In this document: positions 28,270 through 38,638 of the stretch, one piece after another
How the letters are laid out: each line of letters starts with the position of its first letter
Position numbering within the stretch: the stretch's first letter is position 1
NCBI RefSeq assembly: GCF_003569045.1
Contig: NZ_BFCB01000003.1
Span: 1,984,001 to 2,048,000, forward strand
DNA: 64,000 bases
DNA from: Aggregatilinea lenta
GTDB lineage: Bacteria > Chloroflexota > Anaerolineae > Aggregatilineales > Aggregatilineaceae
Direction of reading: 5' to 3'
The notes under the pieces: model-generated
Told to the model about the DNA's origin: nothing
The model's input: only the letters and a program-made list of their open reading frames with translations
Database searches by the model: none
Translations under genes and position numbers: made by a program

Positions 28270-29031
28270 ATGGCGCGTCTCATCGTTTTGGGATCGGCGG
28301 CGGCTGTTTCTGATGCGGCGCACGATAATACGCATTTCGTGCTGCAAGGCGACCACGGCAGCGTCGTGCTGGTGGACTGCGGCTCAAACCCATTGGTCCG
28401 GCTTAAGCAGTGCGACCTGCTGCACGATGACCTGACCGACGTCATCCTCACGCACTTCCACCCCGACCACGTAGGCAGCCTGCCTCTGATGCTCATGCAG
28501 TTGTGGCTGTTGGGCCGCAAGAATCCCCTCCACATCTACGGCCTGCCTCACTGTATTCGCGGCGTTGAAAATATGATGGCCGGTTTTGAGTGGGAAAGCT
28601 GGCCGGAGTTCTTTCTGGTTGCGTTCCATCGCGTGCCGGAACGCGACGGTGTGCTGCTGCTCGATAACGACGATTTCCGCATCATCTCGTGGCCGACACG
28701 CCACTTCCTGCCCACGATTGGTTTCCGCGTGGAGGTCAAGACGTCGGGTAAAACGATCGGTTATTCGTGCGACACCGAACCTGTGCCCGCGATCACCGCG
28801 CTGGCGCAGGACGTCGATCTGTTGCTGCACGAAGCATCGGGTGAAGGGGCGGGGCATTCCAGCGCGGCCCAGGCGGGACAGGTTGCCTCGGAGGCGAACG
28901 CCAAACGCCTGGAGCTGATCCACTACACCGTGTCCGACCACCTCGACACCGCTGCGCTCGCGGCGGAAGCGCGCACCACGTTCGCCGGTCCCATCGGCGT
29001 CGCGCAGGACTTCGCTGTGTACGAGATCTAG
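28270..29031 (+). CDS. Metallo-beta-lactamase-fold hydrolase (RNase Z-like)
   Basis: 253 residues. The zinc-binding motif HFHPDHVG (about residues 58-65) and later ligands (WPTRHF, SCDTEP) mark the MBL fold. The arrangement resembles RNase Z/arylsulfatase-type proteins, but the long exosite arm of true RNase Z is missing, so tRNA processing is not claimed. ATG at 28270, with no neighbour close enough to form an operon. Confidence 0.8.
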   Translation: MARLIVLGSAAAVSDAAHDNTHFVLQGDHGSVVLVDCGSNPLVRLKQCDLLHDDLTDVILTHFHPDHVGSLPLMLMQLWLLGRKNPLHIYGLPHCIRGVENMMAGFEWESWPEFFLVAFHRVPERDGVLLLDNDDFRIISWPTRHFLPTIGFRVEVKTSGKTIGYSCDTEPVPAITALAQDVDLLLHEASGEGAGHSSAAQAGQVASEANAKRLELIHYTVSDHLDTAALAAEARTTFAGPIGVAQDFAVYEI

Positions 29032-29135
29032 CGAAATTCCGGCTCTTGCCTGCCTGCACATCGCTGCAACCCTTTAGCATAGCTTAACGTTGTGCTCCAC
29101 TATTTCGCCAACAAAATATTCTATTACGACTCTTA

Positions 29136-29164
29136 TTGGGGCCTGCGAAGCGCCATGTTATGAT
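29136..29164 (+). promoter_or_regulatory. Promoter upstream of hsp20-lon
   Basis: TTGGGG (29136-29141) and TATGAT (29159-29164) are separated by 17 bases, giving a start near 29171 and a leader of about 113 bases. No CIRCE element (TTAGCACTC-N9-GAGTGCTAA) is visible, so HrcA control is not supported. Confidence 0.55.
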
Positions 29165-29284
29165 CGGACATAGTTGGACGTGTAGAGCGGGGCGGAACTG
29201 CCCAGCTTACACCGCATCGTGAAACAACCCGGCCCGGCGGCAAAAGCCCCGACAGCCGGATAGGTGAGGCGGGAATCGAACGGT

Positions 29285-29701
29285 ATGGCTCAACGTTGGG
29301 TGATTGTGCGCCACGTATCGGCCTGGTATCCCCCGACCGACGTCTACGAGCAGGGCGACTATCTGGTCGTCGTGGTCGAGGTGGCGGGGATGCGCGATAG
29401 CGATTTTAGCGTCGTGCTGCACGGCGATCAGCTCGTGATCAGCGGCACGCGCCAGCGGATGAACGCCGGCAGCGATTGCGCCTATCACCAGCTTGAAATC
29501 CCATTTGGCGAATTTCGCACCGAAGTGACACTACCGTGGCCCGTTGCGCGCGACGATGTGACGGCTACTTACCGTGATGGCTTGCTGCGCATCGAGATAC
29601 CTCGCGTTCGTACGCAGCACATCCAGATCGTCAACGTCGAACCTGAAGACGCCGACAGCGCCGGTGACCCGGTTGATCCTGAACAGCGAACGGAACAGTA
29701 A
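29285..29701 (+). CDS. Hsp20/alpha-crystallin small heat-shock protein
   Basis: ATP-independent holdase chaperone, 138 residues from the ATG at 29285. The alpha-crystallin domain spans about residues 15-115, with [28 protein letters not shown] and the closing [12 protein letters not shown] (normally A-x-x-x-n-G-v-L). It lies 11 bases before lon, so a chaperone and a protease are probably made together under stress. Confidence 0.9.
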   Translation: MAQRWVIVRHVSAWYPPTDVYEQGDYLVVVVEVAGMRDSDFSVVLHGDQLVISGTRQRMNAGSDCAYHQLEIPFGEFRTEVTLPWPVARDDVTATYRDGLLRIEIPRVRTQHIQIVNVEPEDADSAGDPVDPEQRTEQ

Positions 29702-29712
29702 AAGAACTGACT

Positions 29713-32331
29713 ATGGCTAACAAAAAGAAAACTCAGGACGAGCACGAGCAGCTTGCTCTGCCCGAAGACGAAGAAACCCGCGACGCCGTGGAACTGGAAG
29801 ATGCCCCGCGTGACGTCGATGTAGCCGGACTGGACGCGCCTGCCGCGGAAGCGGAGGCCGTGCCGGTCGGCGAGCAATCCGAGATGCAGGACATCGAAGT
29901 GCACCTGCCGGGCGAACTGCCGATTCTGCCACTGCGCGGGTTGGTGGTCTATCCGCAGACGACGATCCCGCTCAACGTTGGCCAGCCGCGCTCGATCCGG
30001 CTGGTGGATGAAGCGGTCGGCGGTGATCGTCTGGTCGGTCTGGTCGCGTCGAAGGACGCCGACCTGGAAACGCCCGGCCCCGACGACATTTACGAATACG
30101 GCACCCTGGCGCAGATTCACCGCCTGTTCCGTGCGCCCGACGGCACGATCCGGCTGCTGGTGCAGGGCGTCTCGCGTATCCGCGTGACCGAGTTCAGCGC
30201 AACCGAGCCGTACCTGCGCGCCAGTGTCGAGCTGGAGCCGGAAGAGGTCGAGGAATCGCTCGAAGTGCAGGCGCTGATGCGCAGCGTGGTCGAGTTGTTC
30301 GGGCGCATGGCGGACCTCGCGCCGAGCATTCCCAACGAGCTGCTGAACGCCGCGCTGAGCGTGGAGGATCCGCTCCAGCTCGTGTATGCGCTGGCGACCT
30401 ATACGCGCCTGGATCTCGATGACCAGCAGAAGCTGCTGCGCCTCGACTCGACCCTGGAAAAGCTCCGCATGTTGATGGGCGTGCTGACCAAGGAACTGGA
30501 AGTGCTCGAACTGGGGCACAAGATCCAGACCGAAGCGCAGTCCGAGATGGAAAAGATGCAGCGCGAGTACTTCCTGCGTGAGCAGCTCAAGGCCATCCAG
30601 CGCGAGCTGGGCGAGGGCGACGAGCAGCTTGTCGAGGTGGAGGAATTTCGCCGCAAGATCGAAGAAGCGCATATGCCCGAAGAGGCCGAGCGCGAGGCGC
30701 GCCGCGAATTGGACCGGCTCCAGCGGTTGCCCACCGCCGCCGCCGAATACGGCGTGATCCGCACCTACCTGGACTGGCTGGTCAATCTGCCGTGGAAGCA
30801 GCGCACCGACGACAACCTCGACATCGCGCACGCGCGCGAAGTGCTCGAAGAGGACCACTACGGACTGAAAGACGTCAAGGCGCGCATCCTTGAGTACCTG
30901 GCCGTGCGTAAGCTGCGCCAGGAACGCGCCGATGAACGCGAGCAGCGTCCGCAGACTGACCTCGTGCGCCGGGAGCGCGAGGGCGCGATTCTCTGCTTCG
31001 TGGGACCGCCCGGCGTGGGCAAGACTTCCCTGGGTATCTCGATTGCGCGGGCGATGGGCCGCAAGTTCACGCGGCTGAGCCTGGGCGGCGTGCGCGACGA
31101 GGCCGAGATTCGCGGCTTCCGGCGCACGTACATCGGCGCGCTGCCGGGCCGCATGATCCAGACCCTGCGCCGCGTGGAGAGCCGCAACCCGGTGATCATG
31201 CTCGACGAGGTCGACAAGCTGGGGCGCGACTTCCGGGGCGACCCTGCCTCGGCGCTGCTGGAAGTGCTCGACCCGGAGCAGAACAACGAGTTCCGCGATC
31301 ACTACCTGGATGTGCCGTTCGATCTGTCGGAAGTGATGTTCATCACCACGGCCAACACGCTGGAGACGATTCCCGAACCGCTGCTCGACCGCATGGAGAT
31401 CATCGCGCTGAGCGGTTACACCGAGCGTGAAAAGGTGCAGATCGCCAAGCAGTACCTCGTGCCGCGCCAGATCCGCGAAAATGGTCTGCGCCCCAACGAA
31501 CTGACCTTCACCGACGACGCACTGATGAAACTCGTGCGTGATTACACGCGCGAGGCGGGCGTGCGCGGCCTGGAACGCGAGATCGGGCGCGTGGCGCGCA
31601 AGATCGTGACACGCATTGCTGAAGGCAGCGAGGATCACGCCGAGATCGACGCATCCGCGGTTTCCGAGCTGCTCGATCACCCGCGCTTCCACTATCAGAA
31701 TGAGATCGCCGAGCGTACCAGCGAGACGCCGGGCGTGGCGGTCGGCCTGTCGGTGACGGCGGCGGGCGGTGACATCCTGTTCATTGAGGCGGCGCAGATG
31801 CCGGGTAGCAAGGGCTTCCAGTACACCGGCCAACTGGGGCAGGTGATGCAGGAAAGCGCGCGCGCCGCGTTCAGCTACGTGCGCAGCAAGGCGAAGGATC
31901 TCGGCCTGCCCGACGACTACTTCGAGCACCGCGACGTGCACCTGCACGTCCCGGCGGGCGCGATCCCGAAGGACGGCCCCTCGGCGGGCGTGACGATGGC
32001 GACGGCACTGGCGTCCCTGTTCACCGGGCGTCCCGTGCGCGGCAACGTGGCGATGACGGGCGAGATCACGCTGCGCGGACAGGTGATGCCGGTGGGCGGC
32101 ATCAAAGATAAGGTGTTGGCGGCTCACCGTGCCGGACTTGACACAGTGATATTGCCAAGGCACAATGAAGTGGACCTTGACGATGTGCCCGAGGATGTGC
32201 GCCAATCGATGACGTTCATCCCGGTGGACAGCGTAGACAAGGCTCTCGACGCGGCGCTGGTTTCCCCCGATCAAGCCGTGCCGGATGCGCAGCCTGAAGC
32301 CGAGCATGAAGTGCCTGTTAGGGAGGTCTAG
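29713..32331 (+). CDS. lon: ATP-dependent Lon protease
   Basis: Hexameric AAA+ protease of the cytoplasm; 872 residues, longer than E. coli Lon (784). An acidic extension of about 60 residues precedes the N-terminal substrate-binding domain ([20 protein letters not shown]). Walker A is GPPGVGKT (431-438) and Walker B is [10 protein letters not shown]. The catalytic serine is S757 in KDGPSAGVT, with the partner lysine near residue 798 in GGIKDK. A second acidic tail ends the protein. The tails are unusual but not unknown in Chloroflexota. Confidence 0.96.
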   Translation: MANKKKTQDEHEQLALPEDEETRDAVELEDAPRDVDVAGLDAPAAEAEAVPVGEQSEMQDIEVHLPGELPILPLRGLVVYPQTTIPLNVGQPRSIRLVDEAVGGDRLVGLVASKDADLETPGPDDIYEYGTLAQIHRLFRAPDGTIRLLVQGVSRIRVTEFSATEPYLRASVELEPEEVEESLEVQALMRSVVELFGRMADLAPSIPNELLNAALSVEDPLQLVYALATYTRLDLDDQQKLLRLDSTLEKLRMLMGVLTKELEVLELGHKIQTEAQSEMEKMQREYFLREQLKAIQRELGEGDEQLVEVEEFRRKIEEAHMPEEAEREARRELDRLQRLPTAAAEYGVIRTYLDWLVNLPWKQRTDDNLDIAHAREVLEEDHYGLKDVKARILEYLAVRKLRQERADEREQRPQTDLVRREREGAILCFVGPPGVGKTSLGISIARAMGRKFTRLSLGGVRDEAEIRGFRRTYIGALPGRMIQTLRRVESRNPVIMLDEVDKLGRDFRGDPASALLEVLDPEQNNEFRDHYLDVPFDLSEVMFITTANTLETIPEPLLDRMEIIALSGYTEREKVQIAKQYLVPRQIRENGLRPNELTFTDDALMKLVRDYTREAGVRGLEREIGRVARKIVTRIAEGSEDHAEIDASAVSELLDHPRFHYQNEIAERTSETPGVAVGLSVTAAGGDILFIEAAQMPGSKGFQYTGQLGQVMQESARAAFSYVRSKAKDLGLPDDYFEHRDVHLHVPAGAIPKDGPSAGVTMATALASLFTGRPVRGNVAMTGEITLRGQVMPVGGIKDKVLAAHRAGLDTVILPRHNEVDLDDVPEDVRQSMTFIPVDSVDKALDAALVSPDQAVPDAQPEAEHEVPVREV

Positions 32332-32393
32332 GCCGGGCCTTCAGCCGGTATTGCGTGGGGGACTGTTGATTCTATCACCTGAGGAAGTCTGCT

Positions 32394-32747
32394 TTGCCCA
32401 AAATTCTGATTGTCGATGATGACCGCACCACGACCAAGCTGCTGCAAACGTTGCTGGAATTGGACGGATTCGAGGTGTCGATGTTATCACGCGGCGAAAA
32501 GGCGCTTGAGATGGCTCAGGAGATAAAGCCCGACGTGTTCCTGGTAGACTATCACCTGTCGGACATGGAGGGTATTGACCTGGTGGCAGCGCTTCGCGGC
32601 AGCCCATTATTCGCAACGACGCCGATCGTCATGGCTTCGGGGCTGAACGTTGAAGAAAGCGCCCTGGGGGCAGGGGCGAACGTATTTCTGTTCAAACCAT
32701 TTGAGCCGGGCAAGCTTGCCGATCTATTCAATGAGTTGATTGGGTAA
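32394..32747 (+). CDS. Stand-alone response-regulator receiver protein
   Basis: CheY-like receiver without an output domain, 117 residues, TTG start at 32394 after GAGGAAG. The acidic pair is in ILIVDDDRTTTK, the phospho-acceptor aspartate in DVFLVDYHLSD, and the conserved lysine in VFLFKPFEPG. 62 bases after lon and 72 before the PHP-domain gene. Its kinase is unknown; the soluble histidine kinase at 42.8-44.6 kb lacks an adjacent regulator and is one candidate (inference). Confidence 0.88.
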   Translation: MPKILIVDDDRTTTKLLQTLLELDGFEVSMLSRGEKALEMAQEIKPDVFLVDYHLSDMEGIDLVAALRGSPLFATTPIVMASGLNVEESALGAGANVFLFKPFEPGKLADLFNELIG

Positions 32748-32819
32748 TCGCAGTCTTCTCCTCAAAGTCGCCATTATTGGGCCACTAAGGTGCGTGGTCC
32801 TGACGGAGAGAGAGACTAC

Positions 32820-34619
32820 GTGGCAGGGAAATCACGCCGTTCTTCCAGTTCGAAGATGCAGTGGTACCGCATGGACCTGCATCTTCACACCCCGGGATCG
32901 ATCGATTATCAGGAACCCGGGGTAACCTATCTCGATATTCTGCGCCAGGCTGAACTGCGTGGCCTGGATATCGTCGCCTTCACCGACCACAACACGATGG
33001 CCGGTTACCGGGCTATGCGCGACGAAGTCAGCAAGCTGGAGTATCTCGAACAACTTGGGCGCATGCAGGCCGACGAAAAACGCAATCTGGCGGAATACCG
33101 CCGGCTGCTCGAAAAGATCCTCGTGCTGCCGGGCTTTGAGTTCACCGCGACCTTTGGCTTCCACATCCTGGGCATCTTCTCGCCCGACGTGCCTGTGCGC
33201 CAGTTGGAGCACATTCTGCTCAGCCTGAACATCCCGGCCTCCGCGCTCGACGAAGGCTCGTCGATCGTCGGGGCGTCGACGGACGTGCTGACGGCCTACC
33301 ACATGATCAACGAGGCGGGCGGCATCTCTATCGCGGCTCACGCCAATTCGAGCCACGGCGTCGCCATGCGCGGCTTCGACTTTGGCGGGCAGACGAAGAT
33401 CGCCTACACGCAGGACCTCAATCTGCATGCGCTGGAAGTGACAGATCTCGACCGGCCCGGACGAAAAAGCACGGCGCGCTTCTTCGACGGCACCAAGCCT
33501 GAATATCCCCGCCGCATGCGTATCATTCAGGGGTCGGACGCGCACCGGTTGGTGATGGACCCGCGCAACCCCAAGAACCTCGGCGTGGGCGAGCGCGTGA
33601 CCGAAGTGCAGCTCCCCGAACGTACCTTCGACGCGCTGCGCAGCGTGTTCCTCAGCACCGACTTCGCGCGGACGCGGCCCTTCCGCAGCGCTCCCGAACA
33701 GGAACAGTACGACCACGTCCAAAACGCCCGCGATGAGGGCGCGAACATCGTGCAGGCGTTCCACGAGAGCATGACGTACCGGGGCGGGCGGTTGTATGCG
33801 ATCATCGCGGACGTCTGCGCACTGGCGAACACCAACGGCGGTACGCTGTACGTGGGGGTGTCCAACAAGCCCAAGGAACCGCCAGTGGGCATCCGCACCG
33901 GGACAGAATCGATCGATACGCTGCGGACCGAGATCGAGCGTAAGCTCACCCCGCCGCTGGACGTGGACATCGACGTGCTGGAGTCCGGCGGCAAGCAGGT
34001 GATCCGCCTGCAAGTGCCGCGCGGCGGCGATCCGCCGTACGCGATCGACGACAATAAGATTTACGTGCGCGACGAAGGCGACACGAATCTGGCCGTGCGC
34101 GATGAGATCGTGCAGCTGGTGATGCGCGGCATGGGGACCAATCCCGCGACTGCTGTTTCTGACACGGTCACGGCGTCCCCGGAGAAGCCCGCTGAAGCGG
34201 AGGCAGCGCCGTCCGATGAGCAGCCGTCGAGCAGCAAGATCGAAGCGCCGCGCACCGGAGTGGAGATCATCGCCACGGAGCAGCGCAAGGGCGTGCGCTA
34301 TCACATCATGCGCGACCTGCGTAATGGCAGCGTGGTCAAGAACGTAACACGCTCCTCGGCGCGCCGCCTGTGGCATTACGCGATCAGCCAGAAGGAATCG
34401 AGCGCAGTCAAGCCCGATCAGGTCGAGTGGCAGGGCGAGATCGGGATGTGGAAGCGTTATAAGCGCGGCGGCACGACCCGCTATGACCTCATCCAGCGCG
34501 ACGACGTAAATTTGCGCGTGTATTACGGGGTGACCGAGGACGGCATGCATGGCCCGTGGCAGGCGTTTGTCGTGGAGGACGATCCCGAAGAAGCGCAGCC
34601 GCAGCCTGCCGGAGAATAA
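32820..34619 (+). CDS. PHP phosphoesterase domain fused to an AlbA_2/Schlafen-like domain
   Basis: 599 residues from the GTG at 32820 (GGAGAGAGAG just upstream; GTG 32790 is an alternative). Residues about 16-275 form a PHP metal-dependent phosphoesterase: [18 protein letters not shown] and QGSDAHRL supply the histidine and aspartate ligands. Residues about 295-435 match the AlbA_2/Schlafen-like domain ([21 protein letters not shown]), often found in predicted nucleic-acid-binding or defence-linked proteins. After a low-complexity linker, a C-terminal domain (about residues 475-590) is not recognised. The combination suggests a nucleotide- or nucleic-acid-linked phosphoesterase; substrate unknown. 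Confidence 0.78.
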   Translation: MAGKSRRSSSSKMQWYRMDLHLHTPGSIDYQEPGVTYLDILRQAELRGLDIVAFTDHNTMAGYRAMRDEVSKLEYLEQLGRMQADEKRNLAEYRRLLEKILVLPGFEFTATFGFHILGIFSPDVPVRQLEHILLSLNIPASALDEGSSIVGASTDVLTAYHMINEAGGISIAAHANSSHGVAMRGFDFGGQTKIAYTQDLNLHALEVTDLDRPGRKSTARFFDGTKPEYPRRMRIIQGSDAHRLVMDPRNPKNLGVGERVTEVQLPERTFDALRSVFLSTDFARTRPFRSAPEQEQYDHVQNARDEGANIVQAFHESMTYRGGRLYAIIADVCALANTNGGTLYVGVSNKPKEPPVGIRTGTESIDTLRTEIERKLTPPLDVDIDVLESGGKQVIRLQVPRGGDPPYAIDDNKIYVRDEGDTNLAVRDEIVQLVMRGMGTNPATAVSDTVTASPEKPAEAEAAPSDEQPSSSKIEAPRTGVEIIATEQRKGVRYHIMRDLRNGSVVKNVTRSSARRLWHYAISQKESSAVKPDQVEWQGEIGMWKRYKRGGTTRYDLIQRDDVNLRVYYGVTEDGMHGPWQAFVVEDDPEEAQPQPAGE

Positions 34620-34654
34620 ACCGGACACCGCTTTGAGAAAGAACGGCATTTTTT

Positions 34655-34686
34655 CCGGCCAGGAGACCCCTCCTGGCCGGTTTTTT
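34655..34686 (+). terminator. Intrinsic terminator after the PHP fusion gene
   Basis: CCGGCCAGGA and TCCTGGCCGG form a perfect 10-base stem with a six-base loop, followed by six T. Textbook form, 35 bases after the stop. Confidence 0.93.
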
Positions 34687-34726
34687 CCCCGGAGGTCCCT
34701 ATGCAACACGTGTTGCGTGGGTTGGT

Positions 34727-35284
34727 TTATGCCTCGACTTCGACCAGCAGACTACCCATGTTGTTCCACAGACGCAGAAACTGGTCCTGCGCGCGGGCGC
34801 TCAGCGGATCGGCGCGCGCCGAATCGACGAACCAGTACGCGCCCTCAGTGGGACTCCAGCCCGCCACGACTGCCACATGCGACCAGCCGGTCCAGCGCAG
34901 GCCGTGCCGTCGGAACGGTTCCCCAAAGATCGGCAGCGGAATGCGCTCCTCGCGCAGCGCGCGGTGCAGGTCGTCTTCGGAGGCGCGCATGCGCCACGAG
35001 GCATTCAGCCCGTGTACGCGCAGCACGTCCGCGATGCCCCAGGGCAGGGTTGCCCAGCCGGGGATGCGGCGCACGACAAGCGGCGGGATGCCCATTTGCA
35101 CGCGGGGGCGGTTCATCTCATGGGTGAGCACGGCAGGGTCGACGGGTGTGCCGGTGCAGAAGCCCAGCGCCGCCGCTGCCGAATGCGGTCCGCAGTCGTT
35201 GGTGCTGCCCTGCGCGTGGTGATAGCGCTCGATCGCGCGGTCGTGCCGCTGCTCAAGCCACAGACTGCCGTCGTCGCGCTGCAT
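34727..35284 (-). CDS. C39-like papain-fold protein
   Basis: 185 residues, no signal peptide visible. QGSTNDCGPHSAAAAL places a nucleophile-like C31 preceded by an oxyanion glutamine Q25. WSHVAVVAGW supplies the histidine and WFVDSA the aspartate of a C39-type cysteine peptidase fold. It lies 16 bases after a lipoprotein gene in the same operon. It may be an active peptidase or a peptidoglycan/peptide-binding relative; activity is inferred from the triad only. Confidence 0.7.
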   Translation of the reverse strand: MQRDDGSLWLEQRHDRAIERYHHAQGSTNDCGPHSAAAALGFCTGTPVDPAVLTHEMNRPRVQMGIPPLVVRRIPGWATLPWGIADVLRVHGLNASWRMRASEDDLHRALREERIPLPIFGEPFRRHGLRWTGWSHVAVVAGWSPTEGAYWFVDSARADPLSARAQDQFLRLWNNMGSLLVEVEA

Positions 35285-35300
35285 GGCGTAACCTCGTTAC

Positions 35301-36137
35301 CTAACGTGCGGTCCATGTGCCGGGCGCTCCGGCGATGAAAATGAAGGTCTGGCCGGACTGCGTCAGCGCCAGCATTTCGCCGCGCTCGAACAACTGAACC
35401 TGGGCGGCTCCGGCGATTTCGCCCGACGACGCCCAACCGATCCCCTCGCGCACGCCGGGTGTGTCGCGCCAGACCTTGCCGAAGCCGCGTACCGGCTCGG
35501 CGAAGCCTTCCGGCGGCGCCATGCCGGTGCTGCTGGGATCGACGCCTTCGGTGAAGGTGTCGGTCAGGCGCTGGTACGTGCCGTTGTTGAACAGTACGTA
35601 AATCACGGACTGCGGTGGGCTGCCAAGCGACGCGACCCAGACCATCAGGCCGTTCTGGAAGGTCGTGTAGGCGCTGCTGGTGGGCGTCGATCCGCTTAGC
35701 GGGCAACCCAGCCCGGTCTGAATTTGGGGATCGGCGGCGTATATTGTGGCAAACGATCCCTCCGGTGCGGTGGCACAGGCACCCGTGCTCTCGCCGGGAG
35801 CCGCGCCCACTGGCGCATAGGCCGCCGCGTTGGGCGTCACCGGTGTGTCGGTCGGGCTGGGCGTAAAGGTCGGCGTCATGGTGATCGGCGGGGGCGGGGT
35901 GGGGGTTGTCGTGCGCTCGGCGGCGGTCGGCAGGATGCTGACCACTTCGGTCGCCGGGATGACGGATGTCACCGCCGGGGTTTCGGTCGCCACAATGGGC
36001 ACTACGGGCAGAGCGTCAGTGGGCGAGATGGGAATCGGCGTGACGGTCGCAGGGGCAGGATTCAGTACGCCGCAGCCGGAGAGAACCAGGGCCAGCGCGA
36101 GGACCGCCGCCGTTCGCCAGGATGCCCGCTTTGCCAT
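35301..36137 (-). CDS. Predicted surface lipoprotein of unknown function
   Basis: 278 residues from the ATG at 36137, chosen because GGGAG lies just upstream and the product then begins with a lipoprotein signal: MAKRASWRTAAVLALALVL followed by SGCG, lipobox cysteine C22. Residues about 25-105 are a threonine/proline-rich, low-complexity stalk. The rest (residues about 115-278) has tandem LGCPLSG- and FERGEML-like beta-motifs recalling LGFP-type repeats often found in Chloroflexota surface proteins. No enzymatic motif seen. 13 bases after the asparaginase gene. Confidence 0.75.
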   Translation of the reverse strand: MAKRASWRTAAVLALALVLSGCGVLNPAPATVTPIPISPTDALPVVPIVATETPAVTSVIPATEVVSILPTAAERTTTPTPPPPITMTPTFTPSPTDTPVTPNAAAYAPVGAAPGESTGACATAPEGSFATIYAADPQIQTGLGCPLSGSTPTSSAYTTFQNGLMVWVASLGSPPQSVIYVLFNNGTYQRLTDTFTEGVDPSSTGMAPPEGFAEPVRGFGKVWRDTPGVREGIGWASSGEIAGAAQVQLFERGEMLALTQSGQTFIFIAGAPGTWTAR

Positions 36138-36150
36138 TCGCTGCTCCCGC

Positions 36151-37056
36151 CTACGCTTTGATTCGCGCCCGGATCGCGCCGTCCGCATCGACCCAGGCCA
36201 CCGCCATGTGAGGCGTATTGTACGCGAAGGCGACCTGCCCGCGAAAGTCCACCAGGATGATGCCGCCGTAGCCGCTCACACGCTCGTGCAGGACACGCAC
36301 GGCATGGTCGGCGGCGGCCTGGACGCTCATGCCGCGCTCGATGGCGTCCGTGGCGGTTTTCGCCAGCAGCACGCGCATGATGCTCTCGCCGTGGCCGCTC
36401 GCTGAGGCTGCGCCGGAGTGATTGTCGGCATAGGCTCCCGCGCCCACCAGCGGCGAATCGCCCACGCGGCCCGGCATCTTGAAGTGCACCCCGCCGGTCG
36501 AGGTCGAGGCGGCCACGTTGCCCGCCGCGTCGATGGCGACCGCGCCGACCGTGTCCATCGGGTCGGGCGTGAAACCGTCGGAGAGGTGATATTCCGGCAG
36601 CTTTTGCAGCTCGCGGAAGCGCTCCACTTCGCGCGAGACGGTCAGCTCGGCCTGGGCTGCGAGGCGCATGCCCTTCAGCTCCGCGAAGCGCCGCGCGCCG
36701 TTGCCGACGAGCATGCTGTGGTCGGTGTCTTCCATCAGTAGGCGGGCGAGGCGCACCGGGTTGGTGATGCCCTGCACAGCGGCGACCGCGCCCAGCGCCA
36801 GCGTGCGCCCGTCCATGATCATCGCATCCAGTTCGATCTCGCCCACGCGGTTGAGCACGCTGCCGATGCCCGCGTCAAAGGTGGGATCGTCTTCCATCAG
36901 CGCGACCGCCGCTTCGACCGCGTCAAGGGCCGAACCGCCGCGCGCCAGGATATCCCATCCGGTTTGCGCCGCCGCGCGCGTGCCCTCGATGTGCGCCGCG
37001 TGGCTGTCTTCCGCGATCTTCCACGCGCCGCCGTGAACCATAATCGTTGGCTTCAA
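36151..37056 (-). CDS. Isoaspartyl peptidase/L-asparaginase (Ntn hydrolase)
   Basis: 301 residues. The TTG at 37056 is preferred because AAGGAG lies eight bases upstream and the product then begins MKPTIMVHGGAW, as in the family; a longer frame continues upstream without support. The autocatalytic cleavage and nucleophile threonine is T169 in MDTVGAVAID. GVGSVLN is represented as GIGSVLN and GHGE as SGHGESIMR. Predicted to hydrolyse asparagine or isoaspartyl dipeptides. First gene of a three-gene operon with the lipoprotein and the C39-like gene. Confidence 0.88.
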   Translation of the reverse strand: MKPTIMVHGGAWKIAEDSHAAHIEGTRAAAQTGWDILARGGSALDAVEAAVALMEDDPTFDAGIGSVLNRVGEIELDAMIMDGRTLALGAVAAVQGITNPVRLARLLMEDTDHSMLVGNGARRFAELKGMRLAAQAELTVSREVERFRELQKLPEYHLSDGFTPDPMDTVGAVAIDAAGNVAASTSTGGVHFKMPGRVGDSPLVGAGAYADNHSGAASASGHGESIMRVLLAKTATDAIERGMSVQAAADHAVRVLHERVSGYGGIILVDFRGQVAFAYNTPHMAVAWVDADGAIRARIKA

Positions 37057-37212
37057 TGGTAAGACTCCTTTATAAGGCGCGCGGAACGCTCCCGCGCGTC
37101 GTGATTTTTCCCGGCAGGCAGACAAAACGCGGCGACATGCGCCGTCGTTCGGAATGGACCGGTGGTGTTGGATGGGGTCGGGGCGTGAACATGATCGGGT
37201 CTGGGACAGGCG

Positions 37213-37247
37213 TAAAAAGGGGCGCACATCAACGAATGTGCACCCCT
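37213..37247 (-). terminator. Terminator of the cyclic-DPG synthetase-like gene
   Basis: AGGGGCGCACAT and ATGTGCACCCCT (37218-37229, 37236-37247) form a 12-base stem with one G-T or mismatch. On the minus strand a TTTTTA run follows. It begins eight bases after the stop codon. Confidence 0.85.
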
Positions 37248-37255
37248 CGTCTCGA

Positions 37256-38584
37256 TCAGCGTTCTTTGGCGCCAAACTTCGACTTGAGCAGGCTCGCCAG
37301 CGTGGGCTGGCCGATTTCCTGAAGCTCGTAGCGCACGCGTTGGTGCGGCTTGTCGATGCGGATCACGCGCGTGAGGTCGATCGGTGTGGCGATCAGCACC
37401 ATGTCGGCGGGCGTGTTACGGATCGTCTCTTCCAGGTCGTCTTGCTGGCTTTCACCGTAGCCCATCGCGGGCAGCAGGGTTCCGGTGGCCGGGTACTTCT
37501 CGAACGTCTCGATGATGCTCTTGACCGCATACGGGCGCGGGTCGACCAGCCCGGCTGCGCCGAAGCGCTGCGCCGCGACGACGCCCGCCCCGTACGACAT
37601 CTCGCCGTGGGTGAGGGTTGGCCCGTCTTCCACGACCAGTACCTTCTTGCCGCGAATCGCCGCCGGGTCGTCCACGAAGATCGGAGATGCCGCCTCGACG
37701 ACGGTCGCCGCCGGGTTATATTGGCGAATGCTCTGGCGCACCTCGACCAACCCTTCCGGTGGGGCGGAGTCGATCTTGTTGATCACGATTACGTCGGCCA
37801 TGCGCAGATTCGTCTCGCCGGGGTGATAGCGGAACTCATGGCCGGGACGCAGCGGATCGACTACCACGATCGAGAGGTCGGGGCGGAAGAACGGGAAGTC
37901 GTTGTTGCCGCCGTCCCACAGCACGATGTCCGCTTCTTGTTCGGCGGCACGCAGAATTTTCTCATAGTCAACACCCGCGTATACCACCGTGCCACGGTCG
38001 AGATGCGGCTCGTATTCCTCGCGCTCCTCGATGGTCACCTTGTTCTTGTCCAGGTCTTCGTAGCTGCCGAAGCGCTGGACGGCCTGCTCGGCCAGATCGC
38101 CGTAAGGCATCGGGTGGCGCACCACGACGACCGTGTAGCCCAGGCCGCGCAGTGCATCGCTGACGGCGCGGGTAGTCTGGCTCTTGCCGGAGCCGGTCCG
38201 CACGGCGCAGACGGACACGATCGGCTTGCTGCTCTTGAGCATGCTGTGATTCGGGCCGAGCAGCTTAAAGTCCGCCCCTGCCGCCAACGTCTGGCTGGCC
38301 TTGTGCATGACCGTCTCGTGCGATACGTCCGAGTACGAGAACACAACCTCGTCTACGTTGTGCTTGCGGATCAGCCGGTCCAGTTCCGATTCGGCGTAAA
38401 TCGGGATGCCTTCGGGGTAGAGCGACCCGGAAAGCTCGGCGGGGTAGGTGCGCCCCTCGATGTCCGGGATCTGCGTCGCAGTGAACGCCACGACGTCGTA
38501 CTGGTCGTTGTCACGATAAAAGACGTTGAAATTATGGAAGTCGCGCCCAGCGGCTCCCATAATCAAAACACGTGTTTTCAACAT
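37256..38584 (-). CDS. Cyclic 2,3-diphosphoglycerate synthetase-like GTPase
   Basis: 442 residues. A Rossmann-like N-terminal part (RVLIMGAAGRDFHNFN) is followed by a P-loop at about residues 127-138 (AVRTGSGKSQTT) and INKID as a G4-like motif. This architecture matches the proteins annotated as cyclic 2,3-diphosphoglycerate synthetase, known from thermophilic archaea and spread widely among bacteria. The physiological product in this organism is uncertain. Single-gene unit with its own terminator, 54 bases downstream of tatC. Confidence 0.8.
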   Translation of the reverse strand: MLKTRVLIMGAAGRDFHNFNVFYRDNDQYDVVAFTATQIPDIEGRTYPAELSGSLYPEGIPIYAESELDRLIRKHNVDEVVFSYSDVSHETVMHKASQTLAAGADFKLLGPNHSMLKSSKPIVSVCAVRTGSGKSQTTRAVSDALRGLGYTVVVVRHPMPYGDLAEQAVQRFGSYEDLDKNKVTIEEREEYEPHLDRGTVVYAGVDYEKILRAAEQEADIVLWDGGNNDFPFFRPDLSIVVVDPLRPGHEFRYHPGETNLRMADVIVINKIDSAPPEGLVEVRQSIRQYNPAATVVEAASPIFVDDPAAIRGKKVLVVEDGPTLTHGEMSYGAGVVAAQRFGAAGLVDPRPYAVKSIIETFEKYPATGTLLPAMGYGESQQDDLEETIRNTPADMVLIATPIDLTRVIRIDKPHQRVRYELQEIGQPTLASLLKSKFGAKER

Positions 38585-38638
38585 GTAGCGATGCTCCTCA
38601 ATTCATCCAAAAAGAAAGTTGTTGGTGCGCTGGTCCGG

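Noticed and set aside
29032-29284. CIRCE operator before hsp20-lon
   Set aside because: No TTAGCACTC-N9-GAGTGCTAA pattern is present, even with a few mismatches.
29569-32307. Very long minus-strand open frame opposite lon
   Set aside because: A shadow of codon bias in a GC-rich gene; no domain and no ribosome binding site.
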